Of a DNA stretch of 64,000 nt, positions 35,375 to 44,603 are shown piece by piece. Made by a program: the position numbers and the translations under genes. The notes under the pieces were generated by a model, which saw only the letters and a list, made by a program, of their open reading frames with translations, did no database searches and was not told the DNA's origin. Each line of letters begins with the position of its first letter. The first letter of the stretch is position 1. This stretch comes from Marinobacter sp. es.048. GTDB taxonomy: Bacteria > Pseudomonadota > Gammaproteobacteria > Pseudomonadales > Oleiphilaceae. Location: assembly GCF_900188435.1 (NCBI RefSeq), contig NZ_FYFA01000002.1, forward strand, positions 310,001-374,000, read 5' to 3'.

Positions 35375-36016
35375 TCACTGCAAATGGTCTATTGGGATCA
35401 ACACTTCATTTCGCCTCAAAAACCAGGGCATGAACGGTGCGTTATATCTCGCCCAGACTGGCTTGCCCTGAATAATGAATCCCTTTTTGTTGATCCATTC
35501 TTCCAACCTCGCCTTGTTCTTTTCATAGCCTGATTTGCTCCAAAACCCGGAGTACTCGATGGCTGCCATAGTCCGTTCTGGCACCTGGCGTATGGTGATC
35601 CTCTCGTCCCTGGGTGTCGGAGTAGTCTGCATCGTAAATGATCCCGGCATCATAAAACTGACGACCCATTTTCCATCAACCTGGGTCTGCCCTACCGGTG
35701 CCGTCATGTCGATTTCCTGCCCCTCAATTTCCTGACCCCCAGCCACCTGGCCAACGGGCGCGGTCATGGCGATTTCCTCTTGGGATTGGTTATTGCCGGA
35801 AATGTATTTAAACAAACGACCAAACGCTTCACTGCCCGCGTCTTCGAATTCTTTGTCAACGACTGTCTCTGCAACAATATGCGGCTCGTAAAGACGTACT
35901 TCCAGGTTCTCCTCCTTCAGGAGGACTGTGTATTCCGCTTTTTCTGTCGCCATGGTGGTTGCCGATATGAAGATTGAGCAAAGGGAGATTAAGAGCGCTG
36001 CGTTCCGTCTAAGCAT
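35375..36016 (-). CDS. SOUL-family heme-binding protein
   Basis: A 213-residue exported protein from the ATG at 36016, preceded by AAAGGAAA. Another in-frame ATG at 36031 lies just upstream but has a poorer site. A signal peptide (AALLISLCSIFISATTMA) is followed by the SOUL domain: VRLYEPHIVAETVV, GNNQSQEEIAMTAPV, then QEIDMTAPVG and WSKSGYEKNKARLEEWI. Members of this family bind heme or porphyrin; the physiological role in bacteria is unclear. GC content is lower than the chromosomal average here (about 43-50% in lines I counted). Confidence 0.88.
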   Translation of the reverse strand: MLRRNAALLISLCSIFISATTMATEKAEYTVLLKEENLEVRLYEPHIVAETVVDKEFEDAGSEAFGRLFKYISGNNQSQEEIAMTAPVGQVAGGQEIEGQEIDMTAPVGQTQVDGKWVVSFMMPGSFTMQTTPTPRDERITIRQVPERTMAAIEYSGFWSKSGYEKNKARLEEWINKKGFIIQGKPVWARYNAPFMPWFLRRNEVLIPIDHLQ

Positions 36017-36136
36017 AATGTTTCCTTTCATATTTGCCTTCAGGATCGAGGTCTATCTGTAACTATTCCTTTGGAATCAGCACATGGCTAATAGACTTTT
36101 CTATCTTCGAATAAAGCGACCGGAAAATGTCTCGCA

Positions 36137-37444
36137 TTAAAACCGAGCTCTGTAATTTTGCGGCAACAAATGCACATGCTGTTCGATTGCTCCCGGCAAA
36201 ATGAAAAATCTCGGGGCGGTGGTAAATTCGTAGACGCGGTACAAGCGGAACGCGTCTGAATAGTCATTGGAAAACGCCCGCTCGTTTTCACTAATAAAAA
36301 ACGGCAGATACTTCCCAGAGTTAGTCGCCTTCACCTCAAGAAAGCGCTCTTCATCGCCAGTCGAGTCAAAAGAGCGAATATCAAAGCCCAACCCGTCGCC
36401 CCGATCCTTACTGGACCACTCAACCGCTGCGGCCAAATCAGGCCGGCCTTGAGCAGTAAGCCTCTGCCGTTCCATGCGAAGAACAAATTCCTCAGCGCGC
36501 TCCCCCAACTGACGATTGCGCCGTTCCCTTTCCGAGAAGTCGATGCGTTTTGCCAAGTAGCTCGGTCTGCTCTCGGCCACATGAGGAATTCGCTCTGGCG
36601 GTTCCGGATCAAACACCGAATCCCAAGCCCGATCACTATGATCCGGCTCTTCGGCGACCTTATCCGCAACGAGATTAACGTCGTCCACGACCTTCTGATG
36701 GCCTGCAAGATAAGACAGAACTACCTGTCTGAGTTGTTGCTGATAGTTGAAAGCAGGTTTGTAGCCGGGGATGTATGGAAGTCCCAATTCCAAGAGCACA
36801 GCGCTGACGTTCTGGTGCTTGTATTCGATCGATCCCTCGGAGCGATTATTCAAACGCGGCTGCAGTGCCCTGCGGTGTGCTGCCTTACTGTAGGGAGCGC
36901 CGACAAGGCGTTTCTCCAACATCGTCACGTAATCATTGACCAGGAACTCACATTCCAACCAGTCCCAGCCGCCGCGTTCAGGTTGAAGAAGGTCAAGGAT
37001 CGACTTATCGTCGAGGCTAGTCAGCAGCGCAGATCTTAGAAGCTCTCGGGCAATCCGGTTCCCGAGCAGTTCGAACAGCTCATCGTCCAGAAACGCGTAA
37101 TCAATGTGAGCATCAATGGCGCCCTGCGATGTTGCCTTTGTCAGTTGCTGATATTGCTCTTGCTGACCAGGCCTGACTTTGTGGTGCCAAAATCCTTCGC
37201 TTCGAAGATGGAAGAACGGTAAGTGGGGATTGTTCCGATCCGAGGGAGACGCCAGTTCTTGAAAACGTTTGGTGAAATGGCCCTTGAGATCATCGTCAAA
37301 ATAAAACCGATTATTCGTAACTTCTCCCAACTCAACGAGGTCCATCACAGCCTGCAACATGGCCACTTTGTGAGGGCTCTTATTAGCACCACCACTGTTC
37401 ACTCGAAGCGTCGAGAAGCGCTTCTCGTAATCAAGCAAACTCAC
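36137..37444 (-). CDS. Restriction-type nuclease with C-terminal DUF3883
   Basis: About 435 residues from the GTG at 37444, which overlaps the HIT stop as GTGA and has GGAG 6 bases upstream; in-frame ATGs at 37483 and 37540 lie inside the HIT gene. The N-terminal part (LDYEKRFSTLRVN, KSPHKVAMLQAV, LPFFHLRSEGFW) resembles the N-terminal domain of McrA/HNH-type modification-dependent restriction proteins. The C-terminal DUF3883 domain keeps the PD-(D/E)XK-like residues Asp in GFDIRSF and Glu/Lys in FLEVKAT, then FFISENERAFS. Sample lines count 47-57% GC, below the 60% of the upstream ATPase. A DNA-cleaving role is inferred from family only. Confidence 0.7.
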   Translation of the reverse strand: MSLLDYEKRFSTLRVNSGGANKSPHKVAMLQAVMDLVELGEVTNNRFYFDDDLKGHFTKRFQELASPSDRNNPHLPFFHLRSEGFWHHKVRPGQQEQYQQLTKATSQGAIDAHIDYAFLDDELFELLGNRIARELLRSALLTSLDDKSILDLLQPERGGWDWLECEFLVNDYVTMLEKRLVGAPYSKAAHRRALQPRLNNRSEGSIEYKHQNVSAVLLELGLPYIPGYKPAFNYQQQLRQVVLSYLAGHQKVVDDVNLVADKVAEEPDHSDRAWDSVFDPEPPERIPHVAESRPSYLAKRIDFSERERRNRQLGERAEEFVLRMERQRLTAQGRPDLAAAVEWSSKDRGDGLGFDIRSFDSTGDEERFLEVKATNSGKYLPFFISENERAFSNDYSDAFRLYRVYEFTTAPRFFILPGAIEQHVHLLPQNYRARF

Positions 37445-37836
37445 CGGCCACTCCAGTAATTCGCTTTCTCCGGGATGACCCATCGCACACCACCACGAGG
37501 ATCTGGCTGATCGCCCGCATACCTCGGGATCAGGTGACAATGCATGTGCATAACCGTCTGACCTGCTGCTGCTCCACAGTTCATACCGATATTATAGCCA
37601 TCCGGCTGGTAACGCTCTTCAAGCCATTGTTTGCCTTGTTCGACAAGCTCCATGATGGCTTGTTGTTCAGGAGCGCTTAGGTCAAACCATTCGGCGGCAT
37701 GACGATTGGGTACGATCAATAAATGGCCTTGAGAAACTGGAAAACCATCCAAGCGAATATGGGCCAACGCATTGGATGGCATGGGACCATGCTCTGAATC
37801 CTGATTGACGGCGCAAAATGGGCAGTCACGTTCCAT
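37441..37836 (-). CDS. HIT-family nucleotide hydrolase
   Basis: A 131-residue histidine-triad protein from the ATG at 37836, with AAGGG upstream. It has CPFC at the N-terminus, SQGHLLIVPNRH, NCGAAAGQTV and the triad HMHCHLIPR (His-x-His-x-His). HIT enzymes hydrolyse or transfer nucleotides such as Ap4A or AMP conjugates. The gene starts inside the last 11 bases of the Rad50-like gene and ends in a GTGA overlap with the DUF3883 gene, so it belongs to this operon rather than being a housekeeping gene placed by chance. Confidence 0.88.
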   Translation of the reverse strand: MERDCPFCAVNQDSEHGPMPSNALAHIRLDGFPVSQGHLLIVPNRHAAEWFDLSAPEQQAIMELVEQGKQWLEERYQPDGYNIGMNCGAAAGQTVMHMHCHLIPRYAGDQPDPRGGVRWVIPEKANYWSGR

Positions 37837-40471
37837 TATGATTTCCCTTCGATGCCTGAATATCCACAGGCGGCACACCCAGATCTTGCCACTTCTCCGG
37901 ATGGCAGGTAAACAGCAGTATCTGATGGCGGCTGGCCGCATCGAACAGAATGCGCTTCATATCTTCCAGGCGCCCGCTGTCACTATGCACCAGGGTGTCA
38001 TCCAGTATCACCAGCGTCGGTCTTCCGGCTTCCCGAAGCAGATCGGCATAGGCCAGGCGGCTGATCAGTCCCATCTGTTCCCTGGCACCAAAACTCAGTT
38101 CGGTGACCTGCCCCAGTTCGCTGCCCCGGCTGAAGGTGCCAGGCCGTAGCTGTTCGTCGACTTCCAGGGAGGCTTCCGGGAACAGCACCGACAGGTAATG
38201 GTTGAGGTGCTTTTGCAGCGGTGCCTGCAGGCGGCGAGTGAGGGCCTGGCGTTTTTCGGTGAGCAGGTTGAGCAGCAGATCCAGTGCCTGGGCGCGTCGG
38301 TGGAGTTCCTGGTAGCGGCGATTGCACTGGTCTAGCTCCGCCTCTTTCTCGTTGAGCTGTTCTTCCAGCCCTTCGGCACCCCAGGCCTCCAGCCGGACTT
38401 TGATATCGCGGAGTTCACGCCCGCGATTCTCCTGGGTCTGGCGCAGGTGATTGACCGCATTCTGGTAGCGTTCGATGTCCTGCTTGAGAAAGTCCGGGCG
38501 GGCTTCGCGGATCTCCCGTTCGCGGCGCTCGAGGCTGGCTTGCAGTTGGGTCTGTTGTTTCTCGAGGTTCGCCAGGTCGGTGGTGATTTGCTGAAGTTGC
38601 TGCTGTCGTTCCGGGCTCTTTTCTTCATCCGCCAGCCGCTGCCATTCGGTTCTGGCGTTATCCCGGGCCTGTTTTAGTGCCGACAGCGTCGCCTGATGCT
38701 CACGTTCGTCCGATTCCGCCTTATCCAGCGCGGTGCCGGCCTGAACAAAAGCGGCCTCCGCCTCTTCGAGGGCGGGTACGTTCTCCTTCTGGTCCGGTTC
38801 TGGCGTGGCCTGCAACTGGCTTTTGGCTTTCTCCAGTTCGCTTTTCGCCTCGCTCTGCTGGGAAACCAGTTGCTCAATGCCGGCCGGTGCCACGGATTTC
38901 AGCAAATCTTCCGCGTGCTTCTGGGCTCTTCCGGCACTTTCAAAGGCTGAGAGCCGGTCTTCGGCCTGTTCCACGGATGCCACGCCTAGAGTCTTCAGCT
39001 GTTCTGCAAAGCTGTCCTCAAGGGTTTTGAGCTTCCGGCGGGTGCTGGCCAGCTCTTCGCCGCCGGGGGTTATGCCAAGGGTGCCCATGCCCGGGATAAC
39101 CAGGGTGGATTCTTCCAGGAGTTGCTGCTCGCCTTGCCCGGTCAGTTGCTCGTTGTTCAGCGTTAACGACGCGCTGGCTTCCAGCTGCCAATTCAACCGG
39201 GTCGCAATGGTTCGTGAACGGATGGTTTCTTCGTTCAGCTGGTTCGCGGTGGCTTTCAGGTTTTTGACTGCGGCGGAATCAATCCGGTTGTCTCTGGCCT
39301 GCTGTCTGGCCTGCTCCAACTGCTGGTGGTATTCCTTTGCTTTGGCAAGATTCTGGGTTAGAACCTGTTTCTGTTGCTCAAGCCGCCGGACATCCTGCTC
39401 CAGCCGTTCCCGGGTTTGCAGCAAACCGGCAAGCTTGCGTTGCTTTTCAGCCTGCTCGTAGGCAGTTCTGGCTTCCTGCAAACGGCCTGTAATCATCGGC
39501 GTTTGCGCTTGTGCGGTGGCGAGGTCTCGCTCCGCACGGTCCAGTTCGGCTTTTCGGCCCTCGAGCTGGCGGCTCAGGCCTTCCAGGTGTTCCTTGTTCT
39601 GTTGCAACAATCGGTAATTCTGCTGCAGCTGGGCGAGCGTGGCCTTCTCCTGGGCTTGCTGCTGCTCCAGGCGTTCTACCTGCTGATACTGCGCCCGGGC
39701 TTGCTCCAGTTGTCGCTGGGCCTCTTCCCAAGGGCGCTCGGCCTCCGCCTGATCATAGTCCTGGGCCAGTTTGCCCAGTCGGTCGACCTGCTCCTGGTAT
39801 TTGTGCACCCGCTCCTTCAGCTCTTCGATTTCGGCCTCATACAAGGCGCGGTCTTTCTCCAGCTTCAGGTAGTCTCCCCGGGGCTTGCCGGTGCCGGTCA
39901 GCAGGGTGTCCCGCTGGCTGCGGACGGTCTCGATCAGGTCATCGCCGCCGGAACTGGCCACCTCTCCGACCATGGAGTTCAGGGCGGATTTGAGGTGGTC
40001 GCCGGCGTGTTCGATGGCCTGCTCGATGTCCTGCCCGGTGCCCTGCTCCACCCACAGCAATCCCGGTATGCCCCAGTGCTCGGCTTTGCTGGCGCCGCGT
40101 TTCGGGTACTGGTAGCCCAGCAACTCGGCCAGTTTTTCTTCGGCGTCGTCTTCGCTGTAGGTCTCGGTGCCGACTTTCAGGTCACAGCGTTTTCGTTGCA
40201 GGAAGCTCTTGGTGAGATGCCAGGAACGGCCCTCGTGCTCGAAATCCAGTTCAATGGTGGGCGCCGCGGCGGAGTCGCCCCAGGGGCGAAGGTCGTCAAC
40301 GGCGGTTGAGCGATAGCGCTCGAAAAAGGCCGCCCGGATCGAGCGCACCAGGGTGCTTTTGCCGGATTCGTTGGGGCCGTGAATCAGGTTGAGGCCGGGT
40401 TGCAGGTTGTCCAGAACAAAGGGTTTGCAGAACTGGCGTAGCTGCTCAATGCGCATGCGCTGCAGTTTCAT
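37826..40471 (-). CDS. Rad50/YhaN-like AAA ATPase with long coiled coil
   Basis: An 881-residue ATPase. Walker A GPNESGKST is at residues 32-40, and a Q-rich, E-rich coiled coil spans about 190-760. The C-terminal ATPase lobe has LSFGAREQMGLISRLA (signature) and TLVILDDTLVHSD (Walker B), then FTCHPEKW. No CxxC zinc hook is seen, so it resembles B. subtilis YhaN rather than classic SbcC/Rad50. It overlaps the Mre11-like gene by 4 bases and the HIT gene by 11. It should power a DNA-end-processing complex with the Mre11-like nuclease. Confidence 0.83.
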   Translation of the reverse strand: MKLQRMRIEQLRQFCKPFVLDNLQPGLNLIHGPNESGKSTLVRSIRAAFFERYRSTAVDDLRPWGDSAAAPTIELDFEHEGRSWHLTKSFLQRKRCDLKVGTETYSEDDAEEKLAELLGYQYPKRGASKAEHWGIPGLLWVEQGTGQDIEQAIEHAGDHLKSALNSMVGEVASSGGDDLIETVRSQRDTLLTGTGKPRGDYLKLEKDRALYEAEIEELKERVHKYQEQVDRLGKLAQDYDQAEAERPWEEAQRQLEQARAQYQQVERLEQQQAQEKATLAQLQQNYRLLQQNKEHLEGLSRQLEGRKAELDRAERDLATAQAQTPMITGRLQEARTAYEQAEKQRKLAGLLQTRERLEQDVRRLEQQKQVLTQNLAKAKEYHQQLEQARQQARDNRIDSAAVKNLKATANQLNEETIRSRTIATRLNWQLEASASLTLNNEQLTGQGEQQLLEESTLVIPGMGTLGITPGGEELASTRRKLKTLEDSFAEQLKTLGVASVEQAEDRLSAFESAGRAQKHAEDLLKSVAPAGIEQLVSQQSEAKSELEKAKSQLQATPEPDQKENVPALEEAEAAFVQAGTALDKAESDEREHQATLSALKQARDNARTEWQRLADEEKSPERQQQLQQITTDLANLEKQQTQLQASLERREREIREARPDFLKQDIERYQNAVNHLRQTQENRGRELRDIKVRLEAWGAEGLEEQLNEKEAELDQCNRRYQELHRRAQALDLLLNLLTEKRQALTRRLQAPLQKHLNHYLSVLFPEASLEVDEQLRPGTFSRGSELGQVTELSFGAREQMGLISRLAYADLLREAGRPTLVILDDTLVHSDSGRLEDMKRILFDAASRHQILLFTCHPEKWQDLGVPPVDIQASKGNHNGT

Positions 40472-41592
40472 TGGCTGGCCTCCTGTTCCCGCTCTCTGAG
40501 CATGCCCGCAAGAATGGCCAGCGCGTCTCGGGCGGCGTCATCCTGCGCGCCCTCTTGTTGACGCTCGCGCAGGCTCTCGACGACTTCGCCCACGTATCCG
40601 TCCGCTTTCAGGGCGGCGATGTCCTCGTCGGTCGGCGCAAGCTGAAGCCCACTCCGTTCGCATCGCAGGCTACGGAATCGGGCTTCAGCCACCGAGAGCG
40701 CCTTCATGAGCGTTTCCTCCCCGGCGAGTGTTATCGAACCCTCAAGCCGAAGGTCTACAACGGCGGATTCGGGCAAGGCGTTCAATCGATCCAGCAGTTG
40801 GTCCAGATCAGACTGCACTGCCAGGGTTTCCCGCCACTGGTGCCACTGATACCGGCCGGTGGGTAGTCGGGTTACCGTCGGCGTTACCCCTGCCTCGGGC
40901 ACTTCAACGATCAGGGCGTTGCCGGCTTCGTTGTTACGGAAGCGTTCCGGCTCGGGGGTTCCGCTGTACCAGGTGCGCTCATCAATCTGTTTGGTGCCGT
41001 GCCAGTCACCCAGCGCCAGGTAATCGAGCCTGCTGGCTTCGGCACGGTTCGGCGCTATGGGGTTGGTGGAATCAATCTCGTCCGGCAACAGGCCCTGGAC
41101 ACTCCCGTGGGCCAGGCCGATCCGGAGGAAACCTTCCGGTGACTCGTAGCCGCTGAACGGCTCGGTGAGATCGCCATAGGTATGGCGCTGAGTCAGCGGT
41201 GCGCAAAGTATGCTCAGGCGCTGGGGTTCCAGATCAATGACGCGGGGCTGAAGCGCAAGGTGTACGTTCTCGGGCACCGCACCCAGGCGTTGGGCTCGCG
41301 TCCAGACACTCTCTGCCAGGGCGGCATCATGGTTGCCGGGCAGCATCACCCAGGGGCCGGTAAAGCCCTTGGTGGCGTTGAATACCCTGCGAATGGTGCG
41401 GTCGGAGACCGTTTGTGCATCGAAGACATCACCGGCCACCAGTACTGCATCGCACTGGTGTTCGTTGGCCAGTTGAGCCAGCTTTTCGATGGCTTCAAAC
41501 CGGGCCTCGACGAGCGCCGCACCGTCTTCGGTTTCAAAACGGGTAAACGCCCGGCCCATTTGCCAGTCTGCCGTATGCAATAACTTTGGCAT
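40468..41592 (-). CDS. Mre11/YhaO-like metallophosphoesterase nuclease
   Basis: A 374-residue calcineurin-like phosphoesterase. Metal motifs are HTADWQMG (Gln where SbcD/Mre11 has the second His), VAGDVFDA, LPGNHDAA, LAHGSVQG and GDWHG. The C-terminal third is the capping region that contacts the ATPase. It is the first gene of the overlapping four-gene operon and has AGGGA before its ATG. Classic SbcD is also possible, but the DWQMG variant and zinc-hook-less partner point to the YhaO/YhaN type. Confidence 0.85.
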   Translation of the reverse strand: MPKLLHTADWQMGRAFTRFETEDGAALVEARFEAIEKLAQLANEHQCDAVLVAGDVFDAQTVSDRTIRRVFNATKGFTGPWVMLPGNHDAALAESVWTRAQRLGAVPENVHLALQPRVIDLEPQRLSILCAPLTQRHTYGDLTEPFSGYESPEGFLRIGLAHGSVQGLLPDEIDSTNPIAPNRAEASRLDYLALGDWHGTKQIDERTWYSGTPEPERFRNNEAGNALIVEVPEAGVTPTVTRLPTGRYQWHQWRETLAVQSDLDQLLDRLNALPESAVVDLRLEGSITLAGEETLMKALSVAEARFRSLRCERSGLQLAPTDEDIAALKADGYVGEVVESLRERQQEGAQDDAARDALAILAGMLREREQEASQ

Positions 41593-41707
41593 TTTATGTC
41601 CCTGAGAGATCTGGAAATTTTGGCGTTATTCTAGACTACACGCCAAGACTTTACAGACGCGATGCGACAATGAACGTCGTTCTGGAGGAGATGCTTTACT
41701 CGGGACG

Positions 41708-44593
41708 CTATACAGAGCTCAGCCGGCACGCTGCGTACTTGAACTCCGGAATCTTCCCGTAGGGGTCCAGGGCCGGGTTGGTGAGCAGGTTGGCCGCCGC
41801 CTCGGCAAAGGCGAAGGGTATGAACACCATACCCTCGGGCATGGCCTGATCGGCCCTCGCTGTGAGGGTGATGCTGCCACGCCGGGTGGCAACCTGGATG
41901 GCATCACCGGGCGCGACGCCCAAATGAGCCAGCTCGGCGGGTGCCAAGTAGGCAGCCGCTTCGGGCTCTCGCTCATCCAGTACTTTGCTGCGACGGGTCA
42001 TGGCGCCGGTGTGCCAGTGTTCCAGCAGTCGCCCGGTGGTTAGCACCATCGGGTAGGCGTCATCCACTGGCTCATCCGGTGGCAGCGGCCGGGTTGGCGA
42101 TAATTTCGCACGTCCCCCGGCCCGGGGGAAAGCATCGGAGAAGACCACGTCGTGCCCTGGCGCGTCGTCGGCCGGGCATGGATAGGTCACGGACCCTTCG
42201 CGTTCCAGTCGGGACCAGGAGATATGATCGAGTGAATGCATGCCCTGCTTCATCTCGGCGAACACTTGCTCGGGGCCGGCGTAGTCCCAACCCAGACCGA
42301 AACGCCGGGCGATTTCCTGAATGATCCACCAGTCGGGCTTTGCCTGCCCCGGCGGCGCCAATGCGGCGCGACCCATTTGCACCTGGCGGTTGGTGTTGGT
42401 AACGGTGCCGAATTTTTCCGACCAGGCGGCGGCCGGCAAGAGGACGTCAGCAAACTGGGCGGTCTCGGTAACGAACAGGTCCTGGACCACCAGGTGTTCC
42501 AGCGCGCCAAGGGCGGCCCGGGCGTGGGTCAGGTCCGGGTCGGACATGGCGGGGTTTTCGCCAAGGATGTACATGCCCTTGATGGTGCCTGCGGTGATGG
42601 CGTCCATAATCTCCACAACCGTAAGCCCAGGCTCGGGATCCAGCTCGGTGCTCCAGAGTTCTTCGAAGGCGGCGCGCAGCTGAGAATCTCCTACCGGTTG
42701 GTAGTCGGGCAATACCATGGGAATCAGGCCAGCGTCGGAGGCGCCCTGAACGTTATTCTGGCCACGCAACGGATGCAGGCCAGTGCCTGGGCGGCCGGTG
42801 TGGCCGCAGGTCAGGGCCATGGAGATCAGGCAGCGGGCGTTGTCGGTGCCGTGCACGTGTTGGGAGATGCCCATGCCCCAGAAAATCATCGCGCTTTCGG
42901 CACCGGCGTAGGCCCGGGCCACTTCGCGGATGGTGTCTGGTTCAACGCCGCAGATCGGGCTCATTGCCTCTGGCGTCATATCCGCGACACTGGCGGCCAG
43001 CGCCTCAAAGCCTTCGGTGTGGGCATCAATGTAGGCCTGATCGTAGAGACCTTCGCTGATGATCACGTTGAGCATGGCGTTGAAGAGCGACACGTCGCCA
43101 CCCGGCGAGAAGCGAAGGCTGCGCCAGGCATAGGCGTCCAGAGCCTGGCCCCGGGGATCGATGATGATCAGCCTGGTGCCGTTGCGGGCCGCCTGTTTGA
43201 AGTAGGTGGCGGCGACCGGGTGGTTCACGGCCGGATTGCAGCCGGTAAGGATGACCACATCGGCCTGAAGCGCTTGCATGAACGAGGCAGTCACCGCGCC
43301 GGAGCCCAGGCATTCCATCAGTGCCGCCACTGAACTGGCGTGGCAGAGCCGAGTGCAGTGGTCCACATGGTTGGAGCCAAAACCGGTGCGAACCAGTTTC
43401 TGGAACAGCCAGGCTTCTTCGTTGGAGCACTTGGCGCTGCCAAAGCCGGCGAGCGCACTTGGGCCGTGTTGGCCTTTGAGTTCCGTCAGCCCGGTGGCGG
43501 CAAATTCCAGTGCTTCTTCCCAGCTTGCCTCGCGAAAATGCGTTAAGGGATTGGCCGGATCAAAGTCGGGGTCGATGCCCTTGGATACGCCCTCCTTGCG
43601 GATGAGCGGCCGTGTAAGCCGTGCCGGGTGCGAAGGATAATCGAAGCCGAAGCGGCCCTTTACACAAAGCCGGCCCTGGTTGGAGGGGCCGTCTTTGCCT
43701 TCCACGAAAAGAATACGCCCCTGCTGTTTCCCTGCCCCGTTGTGGGTCGGTTCGTCTTTGACGTGATAGGTGAGCTGGCAGCCCACGCCACAATAGGGGC
43801 AGACGGAATCCACAGTGCGGTCGGCTTGGGCGGAATCGCCACGACCTTCCGCATCAATCAGGTTGGCAGGCATCAGCGCCCCTGTGGGGCAGGCCTGCAC
43901 GCATTCGCCACAGGCAACGCAGGTGCTGTCGCCCATGGGGTCGTCGAAGTCGAAGACAACTTTGGATTCGGCGCCACGGTGGGCCAGGCCGATCACATCA
44001 TTGCCCTGCACTTCGCGGCAGGCCCGCTCGCACAGCCCGCAGGTGATGCAGGCATCCAGGTTGACGTTCATGGCAGAGTGACTGGCGTCATGGCCCCGGG
44101 CGTGGGCCAACGAATCAGACCGAGGCTCGACATGGTGCACCGTAGGCTCATTACGTTCTGAATGAGCCGGGAGGCGCTGGCGCACGGCACTGGCATCAAT
44201 GGCCAGTTGATCCGCCGTTTGCCACAGATGGCTGGACTGGTCCGGGCTGTTATCTCGCTCAGGCTGATCGGCCAGCAGCAATTCGAGTACGCCTTTGCGG
44301 GCCGCCTGAACACGTGACGAGCCTGCGCTGCGAACAACCATGCCGGGCGCGGCCTCGCGAATACAGCTTGCGGCGAGTACCCGCTCACCCTCCACTTCCA
44401 CCATGCAGGCCCGGCAATTGCCATCCGAGCGATAGCCTGGGGCGTCTTTGAAACAAAGGTGAGGGATGGTCTCACCGGCGCGTTTAGCGACCTGCCACAG
44501 GGTTTCGCCGGGGTAGGCCTGAACTTCGACATCGTCCAGGGTCAGGGTAAAGCTGGCGGTTGCATCGTTCATGGCTCTTTTTGAATGGCTCAT
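41708..44593 (-). CDS. fdsA: NAD-dependent formate dehydrogenase alpha subunit
   Basis: A 961-residue molybdenum enzyme that oxidises formate to CO2. The order is: N-terminal 2Fe-2S ferredoxin domain (CFKDAPGYRSDGNCRACMVE), two 4Fe-4S clusters (CITCGLCERAC and CVACGECVQACP), a further 4Fe-4S site (CPYCGVGC), and the bis-MGD domain. The catalytic residue is Cys (CTRLCHASSV), not selenocysteine. The C-terminal molydopterin-binding domain has MVLTTGRLLEHWHTGAMTRR. The gene lies 10 bases after the fused FdsG-FdsB gene. The small subunit fdsD and the fdsC sulfurtransferase of the usual operon are not in the window. Confidence 0.92.
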   Translation of the reverse strand: MSHSKRAMNDATASFTLTLDDVEVQAYPGETLWQVAKRAGETIPHLCFKDAPGYRSDGNCRACMVEVEGERVLAASCIREAAPGMVVRSAGSSRVQAARKGVLELLLADQPERDNSPDQSSHLWQTADQLAIDASAVRQRLPAHSERNEPTVHHVEPRSDSLAHARGHDASHSAMNVNLDACITCGLCERACREVQGNDVIGLAHRGAESKVVFDFDDPMGDSTCVACGECVQACPTGALMPANLIDAEGRGDSAQADRTVDSVCPYCGVGCQLTYHVKDEPTHNGAGKQQGRILFVEGKDGPSNQGRLCVKGRFGFDYPSHPARLTRPLIRKEGVSKGIDPDFDPANPLTHFREASWEEALEFAATGLTELKGQHGPSALAGFGSAKCSNEEAWLFQKLVRTGFGSNHVDHCTRLCHASSVAALMECLGSGAVTASFMQALQADVVILTGCNPAVNHPVAATYFKQAARNGTRLIIIDPRGQALDAYAWRSLRFSPGGDVSLFNAMLNVIISEGLYDQAYIDAHTEGFEALAASVADMTPEAMSPICGVEPDTIREVARAYAGAESAMIFWGMGISQHVHGTDNARCLISMALTCGHTGRPGTGLHPLRGQNNVQGASDAGLIPMVLPDYQPVGDSQLRAAFEELWSTELDPEPGLTVVEIMDAITAGTIKGMYILGENPAMSDPDLTHARAALGALEHLVVQDLFVTETAQFADVLLPAAAWSEKFGTVTNTNRQVQMGRAALAPPGQAKPDWWIIQEIARRFGLGWDYAGPEQVFAEMKQGMHSLDHISWSRLEREGSVTYPCPADDAPGHDVVFSDAFPRAGGRAKLSPTRPLPPDEPVDDAYPMVLTTGRLLEHWHTGAMTRRSKVLDEREPEAAAYLAPAELAHLGVAPGDAIQVATRRGSITLTARADQAMPEGMVFIPFAFAEAAANLLTNPALDPYGKIPEFKYAACRLSSV

Positions 44594-44603
44594 GGCTGCC
44601 TCC

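Noticed and set aside
39374..40309. Long plus-strand frame opposite the Rad50-like ATPase
   Set aside because: Same coiled-coil shadow effect; no start signal and no family-like sequence.
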